Of a DNA stretch of 64,000 nucleotides, positions 22,122 to 32,819 are shown in pieces. The DNA is from Lateolabrax maculatus. Its lineage: Eukaryota > Chordata > Actinopteri > Acropomatiformes > Lateolabracidae. The notes beneath the pieces are model-generated. The model was not told where the DNA came from and ran no database searches. It saw only the letters and a list, made by a program, of their open reading frames with translations. Both the position numbers and the translations under genes were made by a program. Location of the stretch: contig CM062197.1 in assembly GCA_031216445.1 (NCBI GenBank), forward strand, positions 879,501-943,500, given 5' to 3'. How positions within the stretch are numbered: position 1 is the stretch's first letter; the number at the start of each line of letters is the position of its first letter.

Positions 22122-22588
22122 ATGTTGAAATTATTTAAATAAATAATATAAAACCATGAACAATAATATAAAACCATAGACATTGAATGAATGGTCTTTT
22201 GCCATCAAACATTATGTTTTTGATTAAAAGTTATATACATGGTAAATATGTATACATGTTTAAAATATGTTGTGAATGCACTCACATTTATAGATACAGA
22301 AATCGAAAATCCACCATACAGTTAATATGAAGTATAAGAACACAGTACAATCACAACTAATGTGATAAAACATGGTATATTGGCTCTGTAGATGCTTTGT
22401 TGGTTAAAAGAAAGTTGAATAGAGCCCCATTTATTACTGTAAATACTTTACATTGCTTGATGTAAATGGTCTATTTATATTTTTGATCTGTGTAAACATA
22501 GACTCTAGGCTTTTATATTATAGTTTTTTTTTTTTTTGGTGGCATTCCCCCATGTATGTTATTGAATCAATGTTCAATGAAATTAATC

Positions 22589-22745
22589 CATAATTCTGAG
22601 TCAGGGATTCCCCTTAATCTCCCAAAATATCAAGAAGTTCTTGAGAGTCCTGTTCATCATTCCTACAGCCAGCAACCCTATTATATATGGACTGATCAGT
22701 AAAGAGCTATGTGCTAAAATCATCAAGCATTTTAGCAAAGAATGA
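22589..22745 (+). pseudogene. Type A receptor relic after B1 (end of exon 3)
   Basis: Aligns with the last roughly 170 bases of type A exon 3: cataattctgagtcag, then ttcatcattcctacagcc and attatatatggactgatcagtaaagagct, ending in a stop near the A1/A2 stop. Upstream TM segments and exons 1-2 are gone. The A-type 3' flank and SINE follow, so a full A gene once stood here. Confidence 0.85.
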
Positions 22746-22891
22746 CAGGGTTGAACCTTTCGATAATTGTTTTTCTCCTGATAATTTCCTAAACTGTTTT
22801 ACAGAACTGTGGAATTACTTTTAATTGCTTTTTACCTGCTTGTAAAATTTTCAATAACTTAGCACATCCCATTATGAAAGATCATTTAGGT

Positions 22892-23035
22892 TGGTGGCCT
22901 AAGGTGCAAACCATGTTATCGCTATGCCCCTGGTTCAGTTCTGGCTCAATAACTTTGCTGCATGTTGTCCCCTTTGCTCTCTCCCTGAGGATCCTGTCTG
23001 TATCTACTTTCAACTATCAAAAAATAAAATATACT
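22892..23035 (+). mobile_element. tRNA-derived SINE with B box
   Basis: ggtggcctaaggtgcaaacc (A-box region), cccctggttcagttctggct (B-box region), then the ttgctgcatgttgtcccc body and an A-rich end. It is the more complete version of the SINE at 4236 and 8803 and sits at the same place in the type A 3' flank. Confidence 0.72.
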
Positions 23036-23423
23036 GTATATTTTCTTTGTCTTTATTTCCTCCACTACCTATCAGATGTTCTCAATGTTTCACAGAAGCA
23101 TTAACAAAGCTGGAGTTGAAAAATGAAATAGCTATAAAACTTTAGTTTTACTCTGCAAATAAAATATTAAAAGCTTCTCATGGCAAGGTCTGTGAATTAT
23201 CCTGGTGTAAAAGGTGGAATACAAATAAAGAATAAAAATAAAATAAAGGCAAAAAATAAAAATTGTTGTTATTTCAGTTAAATATAGATGTTCCAGAAAC
23301 ATCTACTTACAAGAGGCAAAATTGTATATTTTGTTGTTCTATTATCATATATTAGTATTTGATTTGTATTACTTTCTAAATAACTAGCAGCATCTGATTT
23401 TAAAAGAGAAATTTAGGAGTAAC

Positions 23424-23837
23424 ATGTTTATTTTAACAAATCCATTTGGACAAAGATATTTTAGTCTAATGCAGAAGAACGTATTTGCAGAAGTTTGTTG
23501 GGAGGTGCCCTGCAGCAGATCCAAGACATGCCGTAAGGATTTAACATCACCTAAATATTTTCCAATGGGAAACAAAGTGTTAAAGCTGCTCTGTTTGCCT
23601 CGTCACCATGAGTCTAACCAGGATCAACAAATCAATCTCAAAAAGGTAATGGCCATAGTGCCATTAAATTTGTTGAATATTCCCGGCCTCTGGAAGATGA
23701 ATCCTTATGATTCTTGTGACACCCCACCTTTTCCGCCACTCTCAAGCCAAAAAGCTAACTATACACACGAGACATCTCATAATAACGTAGGCCCATTGCC
23801 GAGACATTGGCTTCCCATTTATGCTCCAAAGAGGTAA
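23424..23837 (+). other. Open frame of unknown nature, copy 2
   Basis: 137 codons. The C-terminal part shares GNKVLKLLCLPRHHESNQDQ and LPRHWLPIYAPKR with 5538-5876 and ends at the same stop. No recognised domain. It lies in the 3' flank of the type A relic. Its conservation may only reflect recent duplication. Confidence 0.25.
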
Positions 23838-23984
23838 CTGACAGCATCAGAGTTCCATTAGTGCCACCCTCACCACTGGTAAGCCTTTAAATTAGGCTTG
23901 TCTGAAATATATTCTTTTTTTAATATTTATTTGGTGCATTGGTATTTGAATGTCAGTGCTGGTATTCAAAGCTGTAAAATGACA

Positions 23985-24659
23985 TCTTTGTTTGATTCTC
24001 CGACAGCTCTGGAGCTCCCTCCTGTAGTCCAAGTGGTGCGCTACTGACGGCTCGCCCCTCCTGGCCATCCGGCGGCGGCACTAGCTAACCCAGACAAAAT
24101 TAGCAACTAGCTGGTGGACAGGAATTCAGTCAACATGGAATAAAATTAAATAAATCTTTGTTGTAATCTTCCTACAAATTTCTACAATAATGTTAATGTT
24201 AGCTAAGTAAGCTGACTTTTTTATTCTAAGGCAGCTTGGCTGTCCAGTAGTGTCTGTCAACACCATAGACTGTAAATAAACATGGACGACGCGTCTCCAC
24301 GTCCTTTCGACATTCTTCTCTACTGTTTTTACTGTAAGATTATTGTTAAATTACTCCTGTAATCCTCCATGCTCCACATGCCCAGGGTACAACTCTTGCG
24401 ATGACTCACCGAAAGACACTAACTATAGACATTTGCCAGAACAAGGACATAGTCAGACTGTACAGTTAAACGGCTCTTCCCCCAAATGTGAGCGGCCAAG
24501 TCACGTGCTCGCCAGCTTCACCAGGCACACTACCAGCTTTCATCTGAGAGTAAAGAAGACTACGATCTCAGAGAAAGAGTCCCCACCTTACATCCTAGTC
24601 AGTATGATGGCATTACTCAGTGAAGAGTTCTAGCACAGATTTGAAAGCTGTGCTACAGG
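23985..24659. other. No gene seen
   Basis: Includes a short stretch (ccatagactgtaaataaaca) of a kind common between teleost genes, and a 96-codon frame (24343-24633) without recognisable features that may be the 5' part of the adjoining gypsy relic. Confidence 0.4.
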
Positions 24660-27296
24660 TAATTACTGTTCAGAAAAGACTATGGCTGTCCAGTTAAAGT
24701 TCTGCCTTTTGGGTATGGCAGGGGTGGTCATCCATAGAAACCCCCGGTCCTCACAGTGGGATTACAGCTGCTTGGTGGAAGACCTGGAGACTGCATACTT
24801 CCCTTCTTCAGAGCATACTGCTGCTGTGGCCAGTGAACTGAGACAGTGTGTTCGCAAACTGGCTGAGGCTTTTCATGTTTTAAGAGATGACATATATGGG
24901 AAGGTGTCAGTAGCCTATAGCAACTGGACTGAGACTGAACAGACACCATAGGCGTTGAACTCTTCACTAATACTGTAGGGTATGCAGAAATTGTACAGAA
25001 CAGTGGCCCCATACACTAGCCCAAGCATATGACATAGCTCGCCGCCATAAAACCACTAAACCGGCAGCCTCATATTTCACCAGCCTCATGCACTCAGGGG
25101 CACGTTGCATAACTGACCAGGGGCCCCGGGGGGGGGGGGGTTGGAGGAGGAGAAAGCAGACACAGCTACAGCATCCTCAACAGCCAGCTGGAAGCCCAAG
25201 CCTCCTGACCCAAACCCTCACTTCCAACACGCTTCTCTTGACCCTAACCACACCCCATATAAACGGAGGGGCCGTAAGTACATTAAATGTGAGGAGATTC
25301 GCTGTCATAACTGCCCAGGTCTAGGTCACATGAGGAGAAATTGCACCTCACCAAAAAAATCCATTAGAGCTCAAGCTTCAACAGCCTCCGCAGAAACCCC
25401 GGAGCCTACTGTGCTTAACCTTAAGGCTCTGCTGGGCCACCCATTCCTGACCCGAGCCCAAGCGCGCCTTGTTTGACGCCTTGGAAACCACCGCATTGAG
25501 CGGTCAAGTGATGAAGTGCTGTATTTCTACTGACACAGCAAACCAAAGACACATGCAGTGAGAGTGGACCCGAGTGTGGTGCTGGAAGCAAGACAGGAGT
25601 ATCTGGTACAAGGCAACACCGGCTCCAGGATAAAGCTGTGCCCCTCCGCACTGCTATAACCATCAAAAAGGGGGCCATCCTGGGGTTTCTCCAGCCTGCC
25701 ACAGCTGTGCAGCTCCCAGAGCCCACAAACCAGCCAGAAAAGACTTTGATTATCACCCCCACTGTTCCCCAACACCTGCAGGAGCTTATGTCTTAAGCTT
25801 AAGTTCCACTGAACTTAAAACAAAGGAACAGTTCCAACTGGCACAGCTGCTGCGCAGCTATGGCAGTGTGTTCTCTACTGGTCCCAATGACCTTGGCGGC
25901 ACCAGGCTAGTGCAGCATGACATTATAACCTGGCCACGCATCCCAGACAAACAACCACCATGCCGGATGGCGTGGGAGAAGCAACAGAAAGCAGACCAAC
26001 AGATACAACAAACCTTGGAAGCGGGACTGGCCCGACACAGACACAGCAGCTGGGCACAGCCTATGGTGATTGTTCGTAAAAAGGATGGGATGTAATGCCT
26101 CTGCATAGATTATAGTGCCCTTAACGAGGCCCACAATAAAGAAGCATACCCGTTGCCCCGCATCCAAGACAACCTGTACACCCTCTCTACTGCCAAATGG
26201 TTCAGCACACTGGACCTCACCTTAAGGTAGAGGGACACTCAGCTTCTGCAGCAGTGAGTGTATAAAGGATAGGTGAGGCTTTGCCCGCTGATGTGGACAA
26301 CTTAAAGCCATCAGAGAAGATTTGCCCTCCATGGGTAACGGTCTCCCCATGCAGTCCAGCCACAAAGACGTTTGAGTGGGAGCCCCAAAGGACTGCATTG
26401 CCTTGGACATCATCAGGCCACTGAACGAGACAGAGCACAACAACTTTTATGTGCTTGTGATGCAAAACTACTTCACCAAATGGGTGGAGGCTTTCCCCCT
26501 ACCAAATGAGTAGGCTCTAACTGTGGCTGAGGTGCTGGCGTCGGAGTCTGTGTGCCACTATGGAGTGCCACAGATGCTGCACAGTGAACAAGGCCAGGAC
26601 TTTCGAGTCTTAAGTGTTCCAGAAAATGTCCACACTGTTCAATACCGAGAAAACGCACACCACACCCTTCTGACCTGAGTCTGATGGCCAAGTTGAGGGA
26701 TTCAATGCCACCCTGCAAAAGATCCTGGCCACAACAGCTGAGCATTGCCACTGGGACTGGGACCTCATGATCCCCTATGCTGTAATGGCTTACAGAGCAA
26801 CAAAGCACTGTGCAACTGGTTTCACTCCCAACTTCATGATGTTTGGCCTAGAAGTGAGTGAGCCAGTGGACCTGGTAGCAAGCCTACCTCTGGACCCTGA
26901 CACAGCCCCTAACACAGCCCCTGAGTATGTCCAACACTTCAGAGAGCACCTGGAGCTGGCACATCAAATCACCATAGACCCTCTTAGTTTGTCGATTAAA
27001 TGTACAAAGAGACAATGTGACAAGAACTTTTGCCGCAATTGGTGTTGCTGTGTGGCACCTAATTAAGGGCACACAGAAAGTCAAGAATAAGTTGAGAAAG
27101 TTCCCTACCATCGTACGAAGGTCCAGAAAGGCCCAGAGACCAAGGTGAAAGTTGTTCACCACGACCAGCTGAAGTCCTATGGCTGTCGCGACCCACTAGA
27201 AAATGCCTGGGCCATGGAGCAGGTACCGGAACTGGATGCCAGTGGAGGTGTCACCTCCAGTCTTGGATGTGGATCCTGCAGATCCTATTTAGATAT
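24660..27296 (+). mobile_element. Old Ty3/gypsy relic, copy 2 (gag to integrase)
   Basis: Same family as the relic at 9991-19565 and without the LINE that splits that copy. A gag-like piece is at 24682-24951. A zinc knuckle CHNCPGLGHMRRNC follows near 25300-25345, then GHPFLTRAQARL. Broken RT begins around 25640-26220. An integrase tail at 26767-27066 contains YAVMAYRATKHCATGF and SEPVDLVASLPLDPD. Stops, frameshifts and an internal deletion of most of RT/RNase H are evident. A poly-G run lies near 25128-25140. Confidence 0.78.
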
Positions 27297-27790
27297 CCAG
27301 GAAAGGCTAACACTACGTACAATTCCCAAAATGAAGTCTGCAGGTGCCTCCGCGACATGACTTCACTCATGATTGACAGGTGTGACTAACAGCTGCTCTG
27401 ACATCAACATTTTTATAGCATCAAACAACTAAGTAAAACCAAACTTAGCAGAAAAAATCAACACTTGAAAATAAACCAGTGTGATAAGAACTTTTAGTTT
27501 GGCCCATGTCCTATCTGCTAACTTGGAGAGGGTGGGGTTTATGATCTATACTGGAACCAGCCACCAGAAGGGCGATCATGATGTTTTGTCTTCACTTTTG
27601 TTGTCCATCTTTATATACAGTCTGGTCAACACCCAGACTTTTTATAACAGTCCAGTGGTGTTGCAGTCTAAAGGCTGGAATAATGCTACTCCACACTGCA
27701 TTCTTGGTATATTAACATGTTGATGTTAGCAATAAGCTCAACCCACCACTGTGGCAACGTACATACGTCCGTTTCTATGGCCATCATTCT

Positions 27791-27833
27791 TAATGTTACA
27801 TCACACCTTGTCTAAGGTTAATTGATTCCCGTG
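27791..27833 (+). promoter_or_regulatory. Conserved upstream block, B2
   Basis: taatgttacatcacaccttg, tctaagg, ttaattg and attcccgtg, about 398 bases before the B2 start. Differs from the B1 block by one base. Confidence 0.4.
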
Positions 27834-28188
27834 ATGTTAAAATCAGATCTATAAAAAACGTCTTTATTGCTACAAATGAATACTAACTGCTTGAAGTGAT
27901 AACTAAAGACTGATGAGTCAAAAAAAATCAGGTATTAGTGTAATAAAACCATGACTGTTTAGAAAAATGCCTTTTCATATTTTTTAAAGGTTGCCAAAAT
28001 CAATGTAAAAATGTTTACCTTTTCATGTGTTATTGTTGCTATTTAACTTTATTTGTGGAAAAGGTTGTATTTTGCTGTAAAGCAACTACTGTCATTTAAT
28101 GCATTGAGTATCTCTGATATGGAATATTACCAAGTCTATTTTAAAATCCTTACATAACAGAATACTGTAATTTTGTTCTTTCAGGTTG

Positions 28189-29139
28189 ATGGAGAATTAC
28201 ACCTACAACAGCTTCACACTACAGGTAGAAGGGCTAAATGTCAAAAAGGATTCCATGTACACTGTCTTTCTCTCATTCTTTATTTCCTACATTGTCATAA
28301 TGTTTATGAATATTGGCATTTCAGTTCTAATTTTAATTGACAAGAACCTTCACCAGCCAATGTATCTCCTTTTTTGCAACCTGTCAGTCAGCGACATAAT
28401 TGGAAGTACTCATATTGTGCCCCGTTTGCTTATAGATATCTTGCGGCCTCCCTCTGAGCGCCTCATCAGTTATTATGAATGTGTGGTCCAAGCTTTTACC
28501 ACACACATGTTTGCTACCACTTCCCACACTGTGCTCATGATTATGGCCTTTGACAGATATGTGGCCATCTGCAATCCCCTGCGCTATGCTGCCATAATGA
28601 CCAACAAAATGGTGATCAAGCTGACAGTCTCTGCCTGGGGGGTGGCCTTGGTTTTGGTCGGGATTCTGCTCGGTCTGACCGTACGGCTGAACCGGTGCAG
28701 GACTCTGATCACAAACCCTTTCTGTGACAATGCCTCTTTGTTTAAGCTCTCCTGTGAGAGTGTGTTCATTAATAACGTCTATGGCCTCACTTTCACTGTG
28801 GTCTTGCTCACCTCCTCTATAGGCAGCATGGTTCTCACCTATACTAAGATTACAGTGGTCTGTCTGACCAGTAAAAACAAGTCATTGAACAGTAAAGCCT
28901 TGAAGACCTGCAGCACTCATTTGGTTGTGTATCTGATTATGCTGATTAGTGGATTTATTATCGTTATTCTGCATCGCTTCCCTCAGTACTCAGAATACAG
29001 AAAACTCTCTGCTATACTGTTTGTTATTGTTCCTGGTACCCTCAACCCCATTATTTATGGCGTGCAGTCCAAAGAGATACGAAAATTTGTATTTGAAATC
29101 TTTCAGTCCAAAAAATCATCCTGTAAAAGATGGTGTTGA
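28189..29139 (+). CDS. Odorant receptor B2
   Basis: 316 aa, intronless in its coding part, nearly identical to B1 because it lies in the duplicated block. A splice acceptor (ttttgttctttcag) precedes the ATG by four bases. DRY is at 122-124 and NPIIYG in TM7. The main difference from B1 is a cluster in TM3, THMFATTSHTVLM instead of TQLFGTTSHTLLM, which matches B3, B4 and B6 except for FA in place of FG. ALVLVG and TVRL in TM4 also follow B3. The C-terminus ends SSCKRWC, slightly longer than B1. TM3 is a known ligand-contact region in ORs, so odorant specificity may differ from B1. Confidence 0.93.
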   Translation: MENYTYNSFTLQVEGLNVKKDSMYTVFLSFFISYIVIMFMNIGISVLILIDKNLHQPMYLLFCNLSVSDIIGSTHIVPRLLIDILRPPSERLISYYECVVQAFTTHMFATTSHTVLMIMAFDRYVAICNPLRYAAIMTNKMVIKLTVSAWGVALVLVGILLGLTVRLNRCRTLITNPFCDNASLFKLSCESVFINNVYGLTFTVVLLTSSIGSMVLTYTKITVVCLTSKNKSLNSKALKTCSTHLVVYLIMLISGFIIVILHRFPQYSEYRKLSAILFVIVPGTLNPIIYGVQSKEIRKFVFEIFQSKKSSCKRWC

Positions 29140-29513
29140 AATTGAAATTATATTTTTATATTTAAATAAATAATATAAAACAAACATTGAACATTGAATG
29201 AATGCTCTTTTGTCATCAAACATTATGTTTACTGAAAAGTTATGTAAATTGTAAATATGTATACATGTTTAAAATGTTACAAAATACAGAAATATAAAAT
29301 CCAACATACAGTTAATATAAAGTATTAGAACATAGCACAATCATAAATCATGTGATAAAACATGGTATACTGGCTCTGTAGATGTTTTGTAAAAACAAAA
29401 GTTGAATAGAGAATTACATATTGTAAATACTGTACATTGCTTGATGTAAATGGTCTATTATATTTTTGATCTGTGTAAACATAGGCTCTAGGCTTTTATA
29501 TTATAGTTTTTTT

Positions 29514-29792
29514 TCAGAATCAGAATCGGGTTAATTGCCATATAAATTTTCACATACAAGGAATTTGCTGTGGTGTATTGGTTCGTTACAATAAAACTTA
29601 GATATAGTTATAATATAGTTATTAGTAATAAGAAGGTAGAAGTAGGAGAAAAGTAGTAGGAATATAAATATTCACAATACAGTATATGAAAACATATTAT
29701 AAAATATGTGCAATATATATATATATTTAAGATGAAAATTTAAAAAACTGTGCAGGAATGTGAAAATATTGTCCAGGAAATGTGGAATATTT
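29514..29792 (-). mobile_element. L2-type LINE 3' end, minus strand
   Basis: Begins cagaatcagaatcggg (the reverse of a TGATTCTG tail) followed by cacatacaaggaatttg, the reverse of the LINE tail at 18750 and 46400. The B1 block has the empty site (ttatagttttttttt joined to ttggtggcattcccc), so this insertion postdates the B1/B2 duplication. Confidence 0.8.
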
Positions 29793-29845
29793 TTTTGGGG
29801 CATTCCCCCTTTATGTAAATGAATCAATGTTCAATGAAATTAATC

Positions 29846-29991
29846 CATAATTCTGAGTCATGGATTTCCCTCAATCTCACAAAATTTCTTGACAGTCCTG
29901 TTCATCATTCCTACAGCCAGCAACCCTATTATATACCGACTGGTCAGTAAAGAGCTATGTGCTAACATCTCAAGCATTTTAGCAAACAATG
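29846..29991 (+). pseudogene. Type A receptor relic after B2 (end of exon 3)
   Basis: Counterpart of 22589-22745 with additional small deletions: about ten bases lost after ctcacaaaat, and catctcaagc for catcatcaagc. Recognisable by cataattctgagtca, ttcatcattcctacagcc and ctggtcagtaaagagc. Confidence 0.82.
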
Positions 29992-31548
29992 ACAGGGTTG
30001 AACTTCTTTAGATCATTTTTTTTTCTCAGATAATTTCCGAAACAGTTTTACAGAGCTGTAAAATTGTTTTTAATTGCTTTTTACCTGCTTGTTAAGTTTT
30101 CAATAACCTAGCATATCCCATTATCAAAGATGGCAGGCAAGTGCAGGTAATAATCTGTGTACAGGTACAAGAAACTCAGGAGAACACATGGACAGGAACC
30201 AAGCATAAACCATGACAAATTGGCACAGAGAAAGGGGAAGACCTCAGGCAGATGGCCTGGGGGCTGGCCATGGGCCCCTAGGTCACGCCGCCATTGTTGA
30301 CTCTTGTTTGATGTACCCACTGTACATGTGTCTACATCCACCATCTTCCCTTCTCTCTCTCTCTCTGTCTGTCCCTCTTCCCCCTCTCCTCACCACACAC
30401 TCATCCACACACACACACACACACACGGATACACACCCACACTCACATGTGCCACTTGCCTTTTTTGTTGCATTTACGCTGTTACTGTAGTTTGCTTGTG
30501 CTTATAGTTGATTGTTTGTTGTAGTTGTATAATTGATAATTATTGAATTAAGTATTATTTATCTTTGATTGGTATTGGTTAAGTTAAATAAACCCGTCAT
30601 CTTTTCAAAGAGCAATTGTCTGTGATTATGTATGCATATGTGTTGTGATAACAGCTGGTTGTGATGGTCAGTGCTCGGATTCAAGCCTTCACTGATAGCT
30701 CTGTAAATGTAAAATAGTATTTAAATATTGACATTTTTAAGTGAACAGCCCCTTTTTGGGGCAGCATCCACGGTTCAGTTATTGGTTCCTGATCCCAGGG
30801 TGGTGCCCCATTATTATTAATCCCTATTTACAATTTTATTGATAATAATTATTATTTTCAGTACTTGCTAATAACAAAACCGGCTCCTACCAGTTCCCAA
30901 CATATGATGCCCCATGTGAGGCTATCCAATACCACCTTTACTGCAGCATTTATGCTTAATAAGAAATAAGAATCCAGAATATTTTACTTTTGCTCATTAA
31001 TTTTATTAATTTTCGGAAATTATTATTGATTTTTATAAAATTAATTATTTTTGTGATTTGCCAAGCAAACATTCAGCTGTGGTTTAACAAGTTAGTTATG
31101 TTATGCACATGTTTATTAATGTTACCATGACGACAAAGGTCGAGTACGCCGGTCATTTATGTGGTTCAGTCAGGACCACTATGACAAAGCTGATCCATCA
31201 GCTGATGTGGCTCCTGGATTGCAATGGTCAGCTGATGTAGCTGGATATTGAGCTGAGCTTGACTCCGTGGCCTACCGGAACTAACACCATGCACAATTTT
31301 TGGCAGTCACAGGTCAAATGATATACGTACGTACCTACGTCGTAATGTAACTTAAGATTACACAATGTTGACTTTTGGTTTCACATAGGACACGAACAGG
31401 GATCTCCTGGGTCAAAGTCCTTTTTTAACTGACCCATACATACAGCCCGACCATCTCTCTACGCAGACTTTGTATACATGAACAGTGGCAGTTTTAACCA
31501 CCTTAAAAACACATTTGACATTTGAAATGGAACAACATCATGTTTTCT
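29992..31548. other. No gene; simple repeats
   Basis: The type A 3' flank continues to about 30120. A (TC)n-rich stretch and a (CA)n tract follow at about 30354-30425, then AT-rich unique sequence. A short segment near 30807 (ccagggtggtgcccc) recurs near 55502. Nothing coding is supported. Confidence 0.5.
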
Positions 31549-31598
31549 TAATGTTGCATCACACATGATCTGAGGTAATGAACATTGATTCCCATAAG
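31549..31598 (+). promoter_or_regulatory. Conserved upstream block, B3
   Basis: taatgttgcatcacacatga, tctgaggtaatg and gattcccataag, about 326 bases before the B3 start. The whole region from here to the ATG is also shared with B4. Confidence 0.4.
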
Positions 31599-31874
31599 AA
31601 AAAGCTACAGAGGCGATCTTGATAAATGCTGACAGATATTATCTGCAGTGAGTGGGGATATACAAGTAAGCAAAGACAGACGATTGAAAAACAAGAGACA
31701 TTCAAAGAAGGTATGACTGATCTGCATGGAACTGTTTCCTCACAATTTTCAAAAATAATTTTCTTAATTCCTGATCAAAGTCAAGAACATTAACTCCTGC
31801 AGTTTTATTGTTACTGATTGTTACTGAAGACATTACCTGTGGGATTACCATCATTGTTTTGTTCTTTCAGGTTG

Positions 31875-32819
31875 ATGGAAAACTACACATACAACAGCTT
31901 CACACTCCAGGTGGAGGGATTAACTGTATCAAAGGATTCTATGTACCCTGTCTTTCTCTTCTTCTTTTTCTCCTACTTGTTTATAATGGTTGCAAATATT
32001 GGCATTACTGTTCTGGTTTTCATTGACAAAAGCCTTCACCAGCCTATGTATCTCCTTTTTTGCAACTTACCACTGAATGATATACTTGGAAACTCTATCA
32101 TGGTGCCCCGTTTGCTCTCAGATATCTTGCTGCCCCCCTCTGAGCGCCTCATCAGTTATTATGAATGTGTGATTCAGGCTTTTACCACACACATGTTTGG
32201 CACCACTTCCCACACTGTGCTCATGATTATGGCCTTTGACAGATATGTGGCCATCTGCAATCCCCTGCGCTATGCTGCCATAATGACCAACAAAATGGTG
32301 ATCAAGCTGACAGTCTCTGCCTGGGGGGTGGCCTTGGTTTTGGTCGGGATTCTGCTCGGTCTGACCGTACGGCTGAACCGGTGCAGGACTCTGATCATGA
32401 ATCCTTACTGTGACAATGCCTCTTTGTTTAAGCTCTCCTGTGAGAGTGTGTTCATTAATAATGTCTATGGCCTCACTTTCACTGTGGTTCTGTTTACAGG
32501 TTCTATAGGCAGCATGGTTCTCACCTATACTAAGATTACAGTGGTCTGTCTGACCAGTAAGAGCAAGTCTTTGAACAGTAAAGCCTTGAAGACCTGCAGT
32601 ACTCATTTGGTTGTGTATCTGATCATGGTGTTCAATGGAATGTCTAACATTGTTCTTCATCGCTTCCCTCAGTACTCAGACTACAGAAAGCTCTGCATCA
32701 TTTTGTTTCATATCATCCCTGGCAGCCTCAACCCCATTATTTATGGTGTGCAGTCCAAAGAGATGCGAAAATTGTTGTCAGAGGTGTTTGAGTCCAAAAA
32801 AGTTTTGCCATCCTTATAA
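31875..32819 (+). CDS. Odorant receptor B3
   Basis: 314 aa. The open frame extends upstream to 31818, but MENYTYNSF is taken as the start because tttgttctttcag ends just before it. DRY at 122-124, LHQPMY at the TM2 entry, NPIIYG in TM7 and the NYT sequon are present. TM6 reads VFNGMSNIV where B4 has VFSGMSIIT. The C-terminus KEMRKLLSEVFESKKVLPSL is shared with the 3' end of pseudogene B5. The upstream region matches B4 (46746 onward), whereas the 1 kb downstream matches the flank of B5, so B3 lies where two duplications meet. Presumed functional receptor of olfactory neurons; ligand unknown. Confidence 0.93.
   Translation: MENYTYNSFTLQVEGLTVSKDSMYPVFLFFFFSYLFIMVANIGITVLVFIDKSLHQPMYLLFCNLPLNDILGNSIMVPRLLSDILLPPSERLISYYECVIQAFTTHMFGTTSHTVLMIMAFDRYVAICNPLRYAAIMTNKMVIKLTVSAWGVALVLVGILLGLTVRLNRCRTLIMNPYCDNASLFKLSCESVFINNVYGLTFTVVLFTGSIGSMVLTYTKITVVCLTSKSKSLNSKALKTCSTHLVVYLIMVFNGMSNIVLHRFPQYSDYRKLCIILFHIIPGSLNPIIYGVQSKEMRKLLSEVFESKKVLPSL

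Larger units (their letters stand above)
20291..22570. repeat. B1 segmental block (copy of 27302-29830)
   Basis: From gaaaggctaacactacgtac onward the sequence is repeated from about 27301 with few changes, through the receptor gene and its 3' flank. The A-relic that follows is shared too. Together with the gypsy relic upstream, this indicates duplication of a unit of about 7 kb. Confidence 0.88.
27302..29513. repeat. B2 segmental block (copy of 20291-22570)
   Basis: Near-identical to the B1 block through the upstream region, the receptor and its 3' flank. In this copy the LTR-like stretch between gypsy relic and block is missing, and a LINE 3' end is inserted at 29514. Confidence 0.88.

Noticed and set aside
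30354..30430. Possible regulatory or coding meaning of the TC/CA-rich stretch
   Set aside because: It is simple dinucleotide repeat. The short frames across it are low-complexity Ser/Leu/His/Thr.
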